Made by a program: the position numbers and the translations under genes. The notes beneath the pieces are model-generated. The model was given only the letters and a program-made list of their open reading frames with translations. It did not search any database and had not been told where the DNA came from. Below are positions 32,022 through 43,212 of a DNA stretch of 64,000 bases, in pieces (the first letter of the stretch is position 1; every line of letters begins with the position of its first letter). Source of the DNA: Tenrec ecaudatus (lineage: Eukaryota; Chordata; Mammalia; Afrosoricida; Tenrecidae); contig NC_134542.1 in assembly GCF_050624435.1 (NCBI RefSeq), positions 14,496,997 through 14,560,996 of the forward strand, written 5' to 3'.

Positions 32022-33462
32022 TAACCCCCCCTTTTTAATGTCTCCCCCCATGTATATTTATATAAGATAGGCAAGATAAACAATCCCAAGGAGAAAACAA
32101 CAGGACTGATGGTTCTGGGGGTGGGGCAGGGGAGAGGGGGGTGGTGGGGGGAAAGGAGGGGGAGTCAATAAACTCAGGGATAAAGTAACAAAAAGAGATC
32201 TCAAATCGATGGCAAAGAGGGCATGACTGCCTGGTGGGGTTTGATCAAGGGCAATATAGCCGAGAGCAATTACTGAGAGCTGAATGAAGGTCGAATGTGA
32301 TAGTGGGACAGGAGGAAAGTAAAAGGAAATAGAGGAAAGAACTATGGGAAAAAGGCATTTATAGAGGTATAAATGTAGGCATGCCTATATGTAAATGTAT
32401 TCATATATAATGATAGGGATATTGTACATATATTACTATGTTAAATATTAAGGAAGCAGATTGACATTGGGCCTCTACTCAAGTCCTCCCTCAACACAAG
32501 AGCACTGTTCTAATAATCTGTCATTCCATGATACTCACCTTCCTGACACGATTGCTGAAGACAAAATGGGTGCATAAGCAAATGTGGTGAAGAAAGCTGA
32601 TGGTGCTGGCTACTAAAAGACAGCATCTGGAGTCTTAAAAGCTTGATGTTAACCGAGTGACCATATAGCAGGGAAGCAACAAAGCTCACATGGAAGAAGC
32701 TCATCAGCCTGTGTGATCATGAGGTGTCCATGGGATCAGATATAGGTGTCAGAAGACCCCAAAATAAGTATACTAACACAAACAATGGGGGTCAGAGTAG
32801 AAACCCAAAGCTCATCTCTAGACAATTGGACATCCCCTCAAAGAAGGGTCATATGGAAGGGAGGAGTCAGCCAAAGTGCAGTGTAGCACTGAGGAAACAC
32901 AACATCTCTCTAGATTTTTTTAGTGCTTCGTCCACACGCCACTCCCACCCCCACCATCATGCCCCAGTTTTACCTTACAAACCTGACTAGATTGGAGCAT
33001 GTACACCGGTACAAATTAGATTGGAGCATGTGCACTGGTATAGATAAGGACTCTAGACACATGGAATCCAGGGCAGATGAACGCTCCAGGAACAGTAATG
33101 GGAGTAGCGATACCATGAGGGTCGGGGGAAGGTAGGGGAGAGGGAAGCGGGGGACAGGGGGAACCAATAGAAAGGATTGACTTATTAACACACACACCCC
33201 TCCCACCAGGGATAAGTAACAGAAACATGGGTGAAGGGAGACAGCAGACTGTGTAAGATATGAAAATTATAATAATTTATCAAGGGTTCACGATGGTGGG
33301 AGTGGAGGAAGAGGGAAAAAAGAGGATATGATACCAAGGGCTCACGTAGAAAAAATGTTTTGAAAATTATGATGTCAACATATGTACAAATGTGCTTAAC
33401 ACAATTGATGTATGGATTGTTATCAGAGCTGTAAGAGCACCCAATAAAATGATATATATAAA
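32022..33462 (+). mobile_element. LINE-type 3' module, about 1.44 kb
   Basis: Plus-strand copy: 5' break near 'ataagataggcaagataaac', a G-rich tract at 32118-32162, 'gtggggtttgatcaagggc', 'acatggaagaagctcatcag', 'caagggttcacgatgg', and end 'gcacccaataaaatgatata'. A 28-base block 'gattggagcatgtacaccgg' is tandemly doubled near 32990-33045. No coding frame. Confidence 0.8.
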
Positions 33463-34022
33463 GATTGGCCTTTTATTGTCATCGCCAATCTGTAGATGAA
33501 CAGCACAGTCTTAGAATTGTTGTCCTATGTTTTAGTGTAATGTATGCGTCATCTTGGTTGAAGTGTACCTAAGAGGTTCTATAGGTGAAAGTTGAAGGCA
33601 ATTTGCCAGTGGTAGACGCTCACATAACCAGTGAGAATTTTGTCAGTGAGGTTTGTTAGGATTAGAAAGTTATCCCCACGCATATGTCTGTGATACTTTT
33701 GTCTTGGAGCATGGCCAGGAATGGTGTGAAGGAGCCTTTCCAATGATAATGGAATTTTCCCAGGAACATTTCGAAGCCCCCTCATGCAGTTGGCTGGGTC
33801 TGGACGCAGGCGATGTCAGAGCAGGAGAAAGGCTCTTTGTCCTTTGGCCTCTTTTATGAAGCAGCAGTAGGGCATGGTCTCGGCACTGCGGCTGCAGGCT
33901 GTACGCCAGTCAGGGCCAAGCCGAAAATTAATGGCAGAGAAAACAAAGAACACAGAGAGGCATAAACGCCAGCCATTTACACGTTGGCTTCTCAGCAACT
34001 GTTCTCTTCAATGCCGTTGTCT
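33463..34022. other. mostly featureless, with a MITE remnant
   Basis: 33700-33785 ('ccaatgataatggaatttt', 'ggaacatttcgaagcccc') resembles the palindromic MITE family. The rest is unique-looking. Confidence 0.4.
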
Positions 34023-34030
34023 TTCTAGAC

Positions 34031-34202
34031 CAGCGGTTCTCAACCTGTGGGTCACGACCCCTTTGGGGGTCAAACAACCCTTTCACAGGGTCGCCCGATT
34101 CATGACAGTAGCAACATCACAGTAATGAAGTAGCAACAAAAATAATTTTATGGTTGGAACTGTATGAAAGGGTCGCGGCATGAGGAAGGTTGAGAACCAC
34201 TG
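34031..34202. mobile_element. SPIN (SPace INvader) hAT MITE, complete ends
   Basis: The ends 'cagcggttctcaacctgtgg' and 'aggttgagaaccactg' are inverted repeats. Inside are 'cacgacccctttgggggtc', 'aaataattttatggttgg' and 'gggtcgcggcatgag', which together identify the non-autonomous SPIN family of hAT transposons. An 8-base target duplication, ttctaga(c/t), lies at 34023-34030 and 34203-34210 with one mismatch. At 172 bases it encodes nothing and depends on transposase from elsewhere. SPIN is known for patchy distribution among tetrapods, explained by horizontal transfer, and tenrec is one of its hosts. Confidence 0.95.
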
Positions 34203-34384
34203 TTCTAGATGGTGTCACAGGAGAACTAGGCCTCTCAGAGGAGCGGGACGTCCAGATCACTTTGATTTTTTAAAGGTGCTGGTCTATGAGAAAATGAAGA
34301 AGTGTCGAAACAAAAACAGAGTCATTTCTGTAGGCTAATAGTAAAGGGAACTCAGATTTATTACCCCACGTGCACTGGAGAGCG

Positions 34385-34505
34385 ACAGGTGAGGCTGTTT
34401 ACTCCTGCCAAAATTTACAGTCTTGGAAAACCGAATGGGGTAGTTCTACCCTGGTTCTATAGAGTCACTATGATTTGGAATTCAGGACCGTGAGCTTGGT
34501 TTTGA
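34385..34505 (+). mobile_element. AfroSINE, 3' half
   Basis: 'gtgaggctgtttactcctgc', 'tctatagagtcactatgatt' and 'gagcttggttttgagtg'. First of three consecutive plus-strand SINE pieces. Confidence 0.7.
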
Positions 34506-34514
34506 GTGTGACTT

Positions 34515-34650
34515 TGCACCTGAAAGAGAAAGGCGAGGCTGTTATTCCCTTAAAGCTTTGCAGCTTCAGAAACGTCATGGGGCAGTTCTGCGCTGCTTTC
34601 CGAGTCAGTATGGATTGGAATTGACCGGATGACAATGAGCTGGATGGACC
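34515..34650 (+). mobile_element. AfroSINE, 3' half
   Basis: 'gcgaggctgttattccctta', 'catggggcagttctgcgctg' and 'gtatggattggaattgac'. It repeats the architecture of the preceding fragment, so either serial insertion at A/T-rich tails or a local duplication. Confidence 0.7.
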
Positions 34651-34689
34651 TGGCACTTGGGAAACCCAGATGGGGAAGTATTGAGTTAC

Positions 34690-34830
34690 CAACCAAACAG
34701 GTGGTAGGAAGCCCTGCCAAGGCACCTCAGAAGAAAGGCCACGGGCTGTGCTTCGAGAGGGCAGCTACTGGAGACCCCAGGCGCACAGGTCTCTCTGACC
34801 AACGTGGGATCATCCTGCATGGGAATCGAC
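34690..34830 (+). mobile_element. diverged SINE fragment
   Basis: 'gaagccctgccaaggcacc', 'aagaaaggccacgggctgtg' and 'gcatgggaatcgactccc' represent a longer SINE subtype. Most diverged of the three. Confidence 0.5.
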
Positions 34831-35036
34831 TCCCCCACCTTCCTCGTCATCAGCTTGCAGGAGGTAAGCAAAGGCTTACACATCCTCATGAATGGAGGAA
34901 GACTTTCACCAGCAGATGTGCTACTTGTGTCGCTCTGGGGTACTTGACTTAGGAGAAGGAGTAGGAAAATTCTCTATGACCGCTGACCCGGGAATTGTCC
35001 CCCGCAGCGCGTTATTTTAAAGAACACCAGACAGCA

Positions 35037-35788
35037 TGAGGTAGTTGCGGTGTATTGTGCCAACCTGGCTGATAAACACCTGTGGGATTAATTGAAGGGC
35101 GGAGAGATAAATGGCTTGGTGATAAATGGCTAGTTCTTGGGTCTCTTGCTCTCTTATAGATCAAGGTGCAGCTGCTTTAGTCAAGGGGTTCTCAAACTTT
35201 TTAAACAGGGGGCCAGTTCACTGTCCCTCAGACCCGTTGGAGGGCCAGACTATAGTTTTTTTTTTTAAAAAACTATGAACCAATTCCTACACACACTGCA
35301 CATATCTTATTTTGAAGTAAAAAACAAAATGGGGCAAACACACCTGGCAGGCCAGATAAATGTCCTCGGTGGGCTGCATGTGGCCTGTGGGCCGTAGTTT
35401 GAGGAACCCTGCTTTAGTCAGTTCCCTGCTTCAGCTGGCAAGGCTCACTTCCTGTGAGACATCTCTGAGGAGAAACCACATGGACCAGCCCCAATGCAGT
35501 CCTGGGTGCTGGAGCAGCTGTGTGGAGATTTCTGCCAGAAAGCATATGCTTAAACACTCACTTATTTGTTTTTTCTCCTGCAGTCACGTCATTGTGTGTG
35601 TCTTGTGAGGTTGAGGAGGACTTTGTGGATTGGTGTCAGACATATGGGCTAATGTTGGACTTAGAGGCTTGGACAGCACTGGGTTGGGATGCTTTTTTAA
35701 TGTACACTTATACCCTTTATCTAAAACTCTCTCTTATATACATATGAGTTTCTATGGATTTGTTTCTCTAGTGTACTCGACTAACACA
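35037..35788 (-). mobile_element. solo LTR (ERVL/MaLR-like) split by a hAT element
   Basis: Reverse complement of the 2199 LTR: begins 'tgaggtagttg', ends 'gactaacaca'. An exact 5-base duplication 'cagca' flanks it at 35032-35036 and 35789-35793, the target-site size usual for ERVL/MaLR LTRs. Without the nested transposon it is about 515 bases, like the 2199 copy. No viral coding sequence is attached, so it is a recombined solo LTR. Confidence 0.8.
35183..35411. mobile_element. hAT MITE of OposCharlie (OC1)-like type inside the LTR
   Basis: The ends 'aaggggttctcaaacttttt' and 'gtagtttgaggaaccctg' are inverted. The interior 'ggccagttcactgtccctca', 'gcacatatcttattttgaag' and 'gggctgcatgtggcctgtgg' fits a hAT family I associate with OC1. 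An exact 8-base target duplication, 'ctttagtc', lies at 35175-35182 and 35412-35419. The family name is from memory; the hAT class is shown by ends and target size. Confidence 0.85.
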
Positions 35789-35793
35789 CAGCA

Positions 35794-36330
35794 GTTACTG
35801 TCTGTGAGAAAGATTTTCATGCCAGACTGTGAGAGCCGGAAGCAAACCTTGGGAATCATCTCAGGGCAGCAGCCCTGGGTTGCTGGCTGACTTGTATAAC
35901 CACATGGAACATATTCTTGGCAAAATCAGGACTTTACCTACCTTTTAGGCCACTCTGCCCTATTGTGCCCAAGGCTATTATTTTACTGGGTTAATGCCAC
36001 ACAGGTGGAGAATGAGCAGGTCCGAAATGCCAGTTCTTCCAGGTCACCTTTGAACAAAACAAGTTTCATATTGAGACCCCAGACAAAGACAGCGAGACCT
36101 CCCCCCAAGTTCCAGATCCAATCAGAATGTCCCCAATATATGGTCGTATACAGATGAAAGGCTTAAAAACATTAAGCCATATTGTAATCCATGTTAAAGA
36201 GAAGGGACTTTTAAAAAGAATAAAGGGTGAATGAAGGAAATACTCCTCTAAGACTTTATGTTTCAGTGCCAACAATGACTAGCTATTGGGTCTTTGCTAG
36301 ATAGGATTCATTAAGCATTTTCTTCTTTGT
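35794..36330. other. no recognisable feature
   Basis: Unique-looking, becoming A/T-rich towards the right. Confidence 0.4.
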
Positions 36331-36490
36331 TTTCTTTTCACATTTTATTGTGAACTAGGTGAAGGTTTATGGAGCAGACAATCAGTTTTGCACTCTTTGA
36401 TGCAATGAGCTTCCCATTGTCTTGCCCTGTTACCAGAATTCCCGTACCCCGCCCCCCAACCCCATCCTCTTGTTGGATATTGTCTTCCTT
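36331..36490 (-). mobile_element. possible L1 3' end of another subfamily
   Basis: 'ttttcacattttattgtgaa' followed by 'ctaggtgaaggtttatggag' resembles the reverse complement of an Afrotherian L1 3' UTR distinct from the abundant module. Heavily diverged. Confidence 0.4.
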
Positions 36491-37354
36491 TGTAAATCTT
36501 AAAAAATTTTTAACATGTGAGACAGCCCATCTTAGCATCTGGCCTAGTAAACATTGCTTCATACACTGTTTCAGGAAAAGAAAGGGTTATATTTCTTTGG
36601 ACCAGACGCAAACAAAGAGCATGTGGCAGTTGTATATTTAGAAAATACATGGTGGTGGTGGTGTATTAGAGTATGATTAGGCATCCTTTTATCTCTGTCC
36701 TGTCTTGCAGTCATTAGTCATAGTACAGTTTTTCACTTTCCCAGCTTTGGTCAAAAGATGATGTGAAGTTGGGATCCCCAGGCTGTAGCCATGACTCGGT
36801 AGCTTTCTAGTCATGCCAACTTGAATTGAAGTTTTTCTTCTAGAAGCGCACGTCCACTAGATCCCACCAAGCTCAGCTTTGGCATTTTATGAACTTTCTG
36901 GTCTGTTACATTGACATTCTTTATGGCATTAGCAGAGTCTATGAGTATGTTTCTTCCCGAGTAGTTAGTTGCTGTGGAGTGAGTCTCATGTACCATCCTA
37001 TGGCCAAGAGAGGGAGATGTTGCCCACTCTTACACTGTCTTCATGGTCCTTGATGTGCTCAGCAATCTATACACCTCTACTCGCTCGTCTCAAAACCCAA
37101 ACAAAACCCCCTGCAGAACTGAGTCTGAGTGAAATGTAGAAAGCCCAGTACGGTAGGTTACTAGGTAGGTTACCTGACTTACTTTAGAGCCTGCCTTGAA
37201 GAAGCAGGGGAAGTGGTAAAGGCATTTGATGTTAGTGTTTTGCCACATCTTTGCCAGCATTGTGTATAGAAGAAATATTATAAAAATTCCAGCAAGGCCC
37301 TGACGCCAGTGGCGATGGGCCAGTTATGACTTCTCTGTAGGATTCTGTAGCTGG
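36491..37354. other. no recognisable feature
   Basis: About 860 bases with a short GGT run at 36649-36663. No exon or repeat recognised. Confidence 0.4.
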
Positions 37355-37515
37355 TGGATGCATTCTGTGCTGGCCCTTGAATGGGTCCCAGAAAAACCAC
37401 AAGGGGAATTTGTTTTGGAGCCCTCAGGTCAAGATTGGACCACTACAGTCTCAGAAACTGTACAGGGCCCCTATGAGTCTGAATCAACCTGGCGGCAGTG
37501 GGTTTGTTTCTTTGT
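37355..37515 (+). mobile_element. diverged AfroSINE, 3' half
   Basis: 'ctcagaaactgtacagggcc' and 'cctatgagtctgaatcaacc' with 'ggcggcagtgggtttg' give a clear SINE tail. The 5' half is poorly preserved. Confidence 0.65.
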
Positions 37516-37524
37516 CGTGTGTAC

Positions 37525-38222
37525 ATGTGCTCTGGCATCAGTTTTAACATGAAGTGACCCTATAGTACAGAGTAGAATTACCTTATAGGGTTTCATACCA
37601 TGTTTCCCCCCAAAATAAGACAGTGTCTTATATTAATTTTTGCTCCCAAAGATGCGCTAGGTCTTATTTTCAGGGGATATTTTATTTTTCCATGAAGAAG
37701 AATATGGCTCACATTTATTGTTGAACAACAAAAAACGAAATTTATTACCTGTACACGGTACGGTAGTAGTTGTCATCACAAACCAGCATAACCAGACAAA
37801 CTGAATCCTACAATATCAAGAATTTCTTGTTACTACTATTATTTCCATGTACAACAATCTGTGGTACATTTACTCTCACTTCCTGTCTGCTCCTGCTGCG
37901 GCCAACAGTGAGCTGCGCAGCGGCACGCACCACTACGGTCCAGAGTCCAGAGCTACGGTAGCTTCGGGGGGGCTTATTATCGGGGAGGCCTTATGTTTGG
38001 GGAGGTCTTACTTTGGGGGGATGGCTTATATTTCCACAAGAGGAATAACTCTAAGTAGGTCTTATTTTCTGTGTATGTCTTACTTTCGGGGAAATACGGT
38101 AGATGGAAATGTTTATGGGAGGAGATGACCAAGTCATCATCTCTGGAATTACTGGTGGGTTTGAACTGTTTACCTTTCAGCAGCCAAGTGCTTAAGCAGT
38201 GTGCCACCAGATTGTGCCTCTA
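37525..38222 (-). mobile_element. AfroSINE interrupted by a TA-flanked MITE
   Basis: SINE tail complement at 37525-37597 ('tgaagtgaccctatagtac', 'ttatagggtttcata') resumes at 38102 ('gatggaaatgtttatggg', 'ctggtgggtttgaactg', 'gtgtgccaccag'). Excising the MITE leaves 'gggtttcatagatgg', the expected SINE order. Confidence 0.8.
37598..38099. mobile_element. TA-flanked MITE, 502 bp, inside AfroSINE
   Basis: Ends 'ccatgtttccccccaaaata' and 'tactttcggggaaatacgg' are inverted repeats, with TA at 37596-37597 and 38100-38101. Internal A/T-rich sequence with 'gtcttattttcaggggatat' on the left. From about 37965 onward several imperfect 'cttat-tt-gggga' blocks are repeated in tandem. No transposase frame. 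Tc1/mariner class is inferred from TA target and short inverted repeats. Confidence 0.75.
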
Positions 38223-38588
38223 GGAGCTCAAGTCTTGGTTTCCCCTTTTGAATCTGTTGACTGTTTTTTCAAAACAAAAAAGTAGAATGGTTATTTTATA
38301 GCACCATTGTAAATGAATGATTTTAAGGAAATGCAAACTCTGCATCTAGGGAGATGACCTGTGCTCCCTGGAGACAGGAGGTGCATTGAGTTTGTTGGGA
38401 GAAGATGGATCTGACCACGAGCTGAAAATCACACGTTGGTTTCTTGACTTGCAATTCAACGAAATGTGAAGTCTCTGTAGCAATTATTCGTGGCTGGCAG
38501 TGTTATACATAAGAGAGGTTTTTGTTTTGTTTTGCTATGGTATGTATGGACATATCATTACAAAACCAAACCACACGTAACACTGATG
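38223..38588. other. no recognisable feature
   Basis: Nothing recognised. Confidence 0.4.
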
Positions 38589-38748
38589 GAGTCCTTAGGT
38601 GATACAGATGCTTGGCTGCTCACCACAAGACTGGCAGATGGAATCGACCCCAGAGTCCTTTCAGAGGAAACACCTGCTGATTCACTTCTAGAAAGTAGTT
38701 TTACTTCTCCACGAAAACCCTATGGATCAGTTCTTCTCTGAAACCAGG
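38589..38748 (+). mobile_element. diverged AfroSINE
   Basis: 'ggagtccttaggtgatacag' head, 'ttggctgctcaccacaagac' middle, 'gaaaaccctatggatcagtt' towards the 3' side. Confidence 0.7.
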
Positions 38749-39468
38749 GCTTGAACCAGCTGGAACGGGTCCACTCAGCCAACCAAGCGAAGTTGGAACA
38801 GACCCGGAATTTTAAATTTTGGGTGAAGGGCGTCCAGAGGAATGAGCAACATCACGGATCAAAGCCTTGGAATGGGAGACGTGGAGGAGCTCCCGTGAGC
38901 CCTTTCAGGAATCCAGTGTGGAACATGAGGTTATTGCTGGGACTGTGGAGAGCCACACACATTCCAGGTGTCACGGTTGGCCATCCCCCTTGAGCAGGGC
39001 AGGGTTGTTTCTGACCGTACCCGGAAAGACATTTGGTTGTTGGCAATGCATACATTACCCTTGCGTCTCCAGGGGGATTCCATTGCCAGTAGGACACCAA
39101 CGGGCACGTTTTCCTCTTCTGGTTATTTTCCAGGTTCTCTCGCATGGGCATTTCGCTTCACTCTCAGTGAGTCACCTGGGAAGAACTGGTCCAGAGCTCT
39201 AGCGCAATGATTTTCAGTGGTAACTGCTGACTTTTCCTTTGCTACTCTATTTTTAAAAACATGAATAGGAAGACAAACACATGGTGTCCTCCTGTTGCTG
39301 CTTCAGCATACTGTTTGCAGAGGCAGGTACCCCCCACTGACGTCACATACACTTGCACGCTGAGAGTATGCCAGCTGTTCTCTGAGAAAAGAAAATGACT
39401 TACCTTCTTGGCTGCACAGGCAGGAGTTTAATTGGTAGGCATTCTGTCAATCCCTGGAACCCTCTTTT
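38749..39468. other. no recognisable feature
   Basis: About 700 bases. Overlapping frames at 38852-39210 on both strands lack family resemblance. Confidence 0.4.
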
Positions 39469-39469
39469 T

Positions 39470-41195
39470 TGCTAATGCCATCAGTGTGGCTTGAACTCCT
39501 TCCTTCAATCCCGCTGGCATTTGTCATACGCCACCTCTTTACGTGTTGGCGGCCAACCCAGACTTTTGGGACAGTGTCTGTGTATTCCTTCCATTTCTTT
39601 GGCTGTTTCCTGCATTGTTCAAGATTTGTTCATAGAATTCTCCAATGCTGTCATCCAGGGATTGAATTTTCCCTTCAGTTCTCCCAGCTTGAGATCTGCA
39701 GAGCAGGTTCGTCCTGTCTGGTTTCCTAACTCCAGCTCTTTGCACGTTTCAGTAGAATACTCTACTTTGTCTTCTTGAGCTCGCTTTGAAATTTTCCCTT
39801 CAGCTCCTTTATTCCCCATTCCCCCCGATTTGTTTAGGTTTTCTATGTTCCGAAACAAGTTTCAGAATCTCTTCTGACACCCATTTGGGTCTTTTATTTT
39901 CTGTATCTCTTTTTAATGACCTTTGCTTCCTTCATGTGTGATGTTCTTGATGTTATCCTGCGCCTCAGAAGGTCTTCTGAGATTAGTGTTTAATGTACCA
40001 AATCTGTTCTTGAGATGGTCTCAGAATTGATATACTCAGGTCTTTTTTTTTACCCCATAGGCTTCAATCTGAACTTGCAGATGGACAACTGGTGATCTAT
40101 TCCACAGTTGGCCCCTGGCCTTATTTTGGCTGATGACACTGAGCGTCTCCATTGTCTCTCTTTCCATGGACCTAGTTCATTTGATACTGTGTGTTCCATC
40201 TGGTTAATGTTGTTGGGAAAAAAGGGTATTTGCAATGAAGAAATGTTTGGTCTTGGGATCTGTCATGGGATCTCCAGCTTTATATTTTTTATCATCAAAG
40301 TCATATTTTCCAACTATTCTTCCTTCCTCTTTGGTCTCAGTTTTCACATTCCAATCACTAATAATTATTAATGCTTCTCTATTGCATATTAAGTTAGCAG
40401 AATTCAATTTTGTCATGATTATCTTTGGTCATTGCTGGATGACTTTGAATACTAGGAATTCCTTGTAGGTGTGTCGATATTCTGTCACTGACGGGATTCT
40501 ACTTTAAGATAGATCTCGAGTGTTCCTTTTGACAAGGAATGTGATGCCATTCCTCTTTAATTTGCAATTCCAAATCGTGATTAACCTTATGATTGTCTAA
40601 TTCAAAACTGCCAACACCAGTTCATTCTAGTGTAGTAAGGCTTAGGATATCTGTCTGTATGCATTTACTGTCATGTTTGGTGATTTCCAAGTTTTCTAGA
40701 TTCATACTTTGTACATTCCCTGTTCTGATTATTAATGTACGCCTGTAGTGGTTTCTTCTCATTTTGACTCATCCCATCAGCAAATGAGGTCCCCAAAGCT
40801 TTGCTCCTTCCATGTCATTATGGTTGACGCTTCTTTGAAGAGTCACCATTTCCCTAGTCACATTTTGAATGCCTTCCAAGACGAGGGTCATCTTCTGGCA
40901 CTAAATGTGATAAAATTCTGCTGCTACTCATACCGTTTCCGATGGTAAATCCATCAGAAGTGGCCTGCTTATTCTTTCTTCCTAGTCTGTTGAAAGTTTT
41001 GGCTGATGATATTGCTCTTCTCCAACATCTCTTCCCATCGATCTCATTTCCTTCCTGTTCATCTTGGAAGTTCTGCTGAAACCTGTCACCTTGGGTGGTC
41101 CTGCTGGTATTTGAAATCCTGGCAACATAGCTTCCAACATCACAGGACCACACAAGCCATGACAATATGACAGATGCACGGTGGGGCAGGCCCTT
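39470..41195 (-). mobile_element. RTE/BovB LINE, 5' half with endonuclease remnant
   Basis: On the minus strand from right to left: a 5' leader region (41195 to about 40900), then the apurinic/apyrimidinic-type endonuclease domain, then the linker before the reverse transcriptase (39470-40100). Near 40345-40360 the minus strand reads SDWN within 'IIISDWN', the position of the conserved GDWN endonuclease motif, followed by a GKYD-type segment and FFIANTLFSQQ. The frame is broken many times and the reverse transcriptase is missing, so it cannot act. It complements the RTE 3' pieces at 1709, 6241, 7733, 44076 and 60413. Family assignment rests on remembered Afrotherian RTE sequence and the motif. 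Confidence 0.75.
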
Positions 41196-41367
41196 GCTTA
41201 GGTCTGCCTTAATGAAAAGATGCATCATAAAACCAGAAAATATACATAATTCCTAATATAAAAATCATTGAGGCATAGCTGTCCTAATTCAGCATATCAG
41301 GTAGCTTATGTATTGACAAACATCCTCTCACACCTCAAGTAGCATTGGAGTCTCTCACTACTAAAAA

Positions 41368-41543
41368 AAGCCAACCCCACACTCACTGCCATCGAGTCAT
41401 TGCTGACTCAGCGACTCCCTGTGGGTTTCCAAGACCATAACTGGTAATGGGAGTGGAAAGTCCAGTTTTTCTCCCATGGAGCCACTGGTGGGTTTGAACT
41501 GCTGACCCAATGTGTAACCACGACACCACCAAGTCGCCTTCTT
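41368..41543 (-). mobile_element. AfroSINE
   Basis: 'cactcactgccatcgagtc' on the left, 'gggtttccaagaccataac' and 'gggtttgaactgctgaccc', 'acgacaccaccaagtcgcc' on the right. Confidence 0.85.
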
Positions 41544-43162
41544 TACAGGGTTTTAAAACTCGGGAAGGAAGCCAATAGTAACACTGGCTGTACCCTGACT
41601 TTCCTGGGCATTGGAGAGGATGCTGGCTTGTAGCCCATCTATCTGACACCTTGCCCTTGTGTGCTGGGGTGACTGCCATTTGGGAGATTATTATGTTAAA
41701 ATTTATTCACTTTCAATTTAAGAGAATGCTTATGAAACCTGGGTTCTTTTCTTGAACCAAATTCAACTTCAGCAAGTCGTATTTTCTTGGGTAGTCTGTG
41801 TTGGGGACATAGAATACAAGGTGAGGGGAGAGTCATAGTAACACCGTGGCCTCTAGCTTCTGAGAATGCCAGAAAGCCTGGCTCCCCTGGGAGAGCTTCG
41901 ACACCTCTATTACCTTGTTGCCTGGTGCCATGGTTTCAGTTGCACCTCTTAGTAACCCTTTGGGCCGCAGAATGCAAGGCTTCCCCTCCCTGCACAGCCC
42001 TCATACTTGCCATGCTAGAACTCAGTGTTGTGGCCACTGAATGGGGGTCTGCCTCTTTTCCCTCACAAGGATGGTATCCTTTCCCAGGGATTGTCTCCTC
42101 TCGGTCACATGTATTACCTTATCACTCTAAGCGTCCCAGTCATACATAGAACAGTTTCCCATGGAGCTTACAGACTAAGACCGACTAGGGAAAAAAGACC
42201 TGGTACTCTCTCCCCTATTGAAAATCAGCCAGTGAAAACTTCCTGCTCACAGTCATCTGGTTGTGTGTGAGCCACATCGACCGACTGCAGCCAACAACAG
42301 GCAGGGGACAATAAGAACATTCCATCCGGAGGTAAACATTGCAATGTCGGCTCTCTTACGACTTTATTGTCTTCATAGGCTTTCAAAAGTAAGCATGAGC
42401 AGCACCCCCAGATTACTGGAGCTCTCCCAGAGAAAGATTATATTCCCGATCATGTAGCTATAGGTATGTAAATACATTCAAAATGCTCGCTGAAAGTACA
42501 AAAGCAACTTAGGAAAAAAGATCCTAGTATATTCAGCAAATCAGAAGGAGGCTCAAATTCTATTGTGCGTGCAGGTGAAATGAGAGAAGAATTCTTTGTT
42601 GACACTGGGGACTGGCATGTGACCTTCCATGTCACATATGGCATGCCTTTCGCACTTACCGACAGGGTTCCCAGGAGGTGCTGTTTGGGCTTGGTCCCTT
42701 TAAGTCATGAACACATGTCATCACCCGTTCCATTTGGAACCTGTCTGGTGTCTTTCTCATTTGGCAAGCTGGAGGTATGCGGTTCGCCTAGTTTGCAGCC
42801 TTGCCGGCAGTTCTATTTTTTTGCAAAGCGAACAGTGGGCCACTCCTTTCTTCTGGATGCTCTTTCTTCTTTGCAGACCCCAGGAAGCCGCAACCGCACT
42901 TTCCTACACTTTACCCTGGCTTATGGTTTCTGCACAAACGTTCATTTGGGAAGCTCCGGTGTAGATCAACCATTTTCTCTGGTGGCTTGAAAGCAACTTG
43001 CAGCAACTTTAAATGGTAACGATGTTATTCAGAACAGAGAGATGTTCTCCTGTGATGTTTTGTATTCTGCTTGAGTGCCGGGCCAGCCACCCCGAGCAAT
43101 AGAACTTTCTGATCTCTTCCGAATTAGCGAGGGATCTGGTTTTCAAATTTAGTCTCAGAATC
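41544..43162. other. repeat-poor stretch, about 1.6 kb
   Basis: No interspersed repeat recognised. A plus-strand open frame at 42565-42990 (141 codons) has no family signature, and I see no convincing splice signals around it. Within a putative intron this is a place to look for conserved non-coding elements. Confidence 0.4.
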
Positions 43163-43212
43163 ATTATTTGCAAGAGTTCAGGATGAAATTATTTGCAAGA
43201 GTTCAGGATGAA
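43163..43212. repeat. perfect 25-bp tandem duplication
   Basis: The unit 'attatttgcaagagttcagg' plus 'atgaa' occurs twice, back to back, without a mismatch. Identity suggests a recent duplication. Confidence 0.95.

Noticed and set aside
42565-42990. 141-codon plus-strand open frame in repeat-poor DNA
   Set aside because: No family signature, no convincing exon signals, and overlapping frames of similar length. It could be revisited with transcript data.
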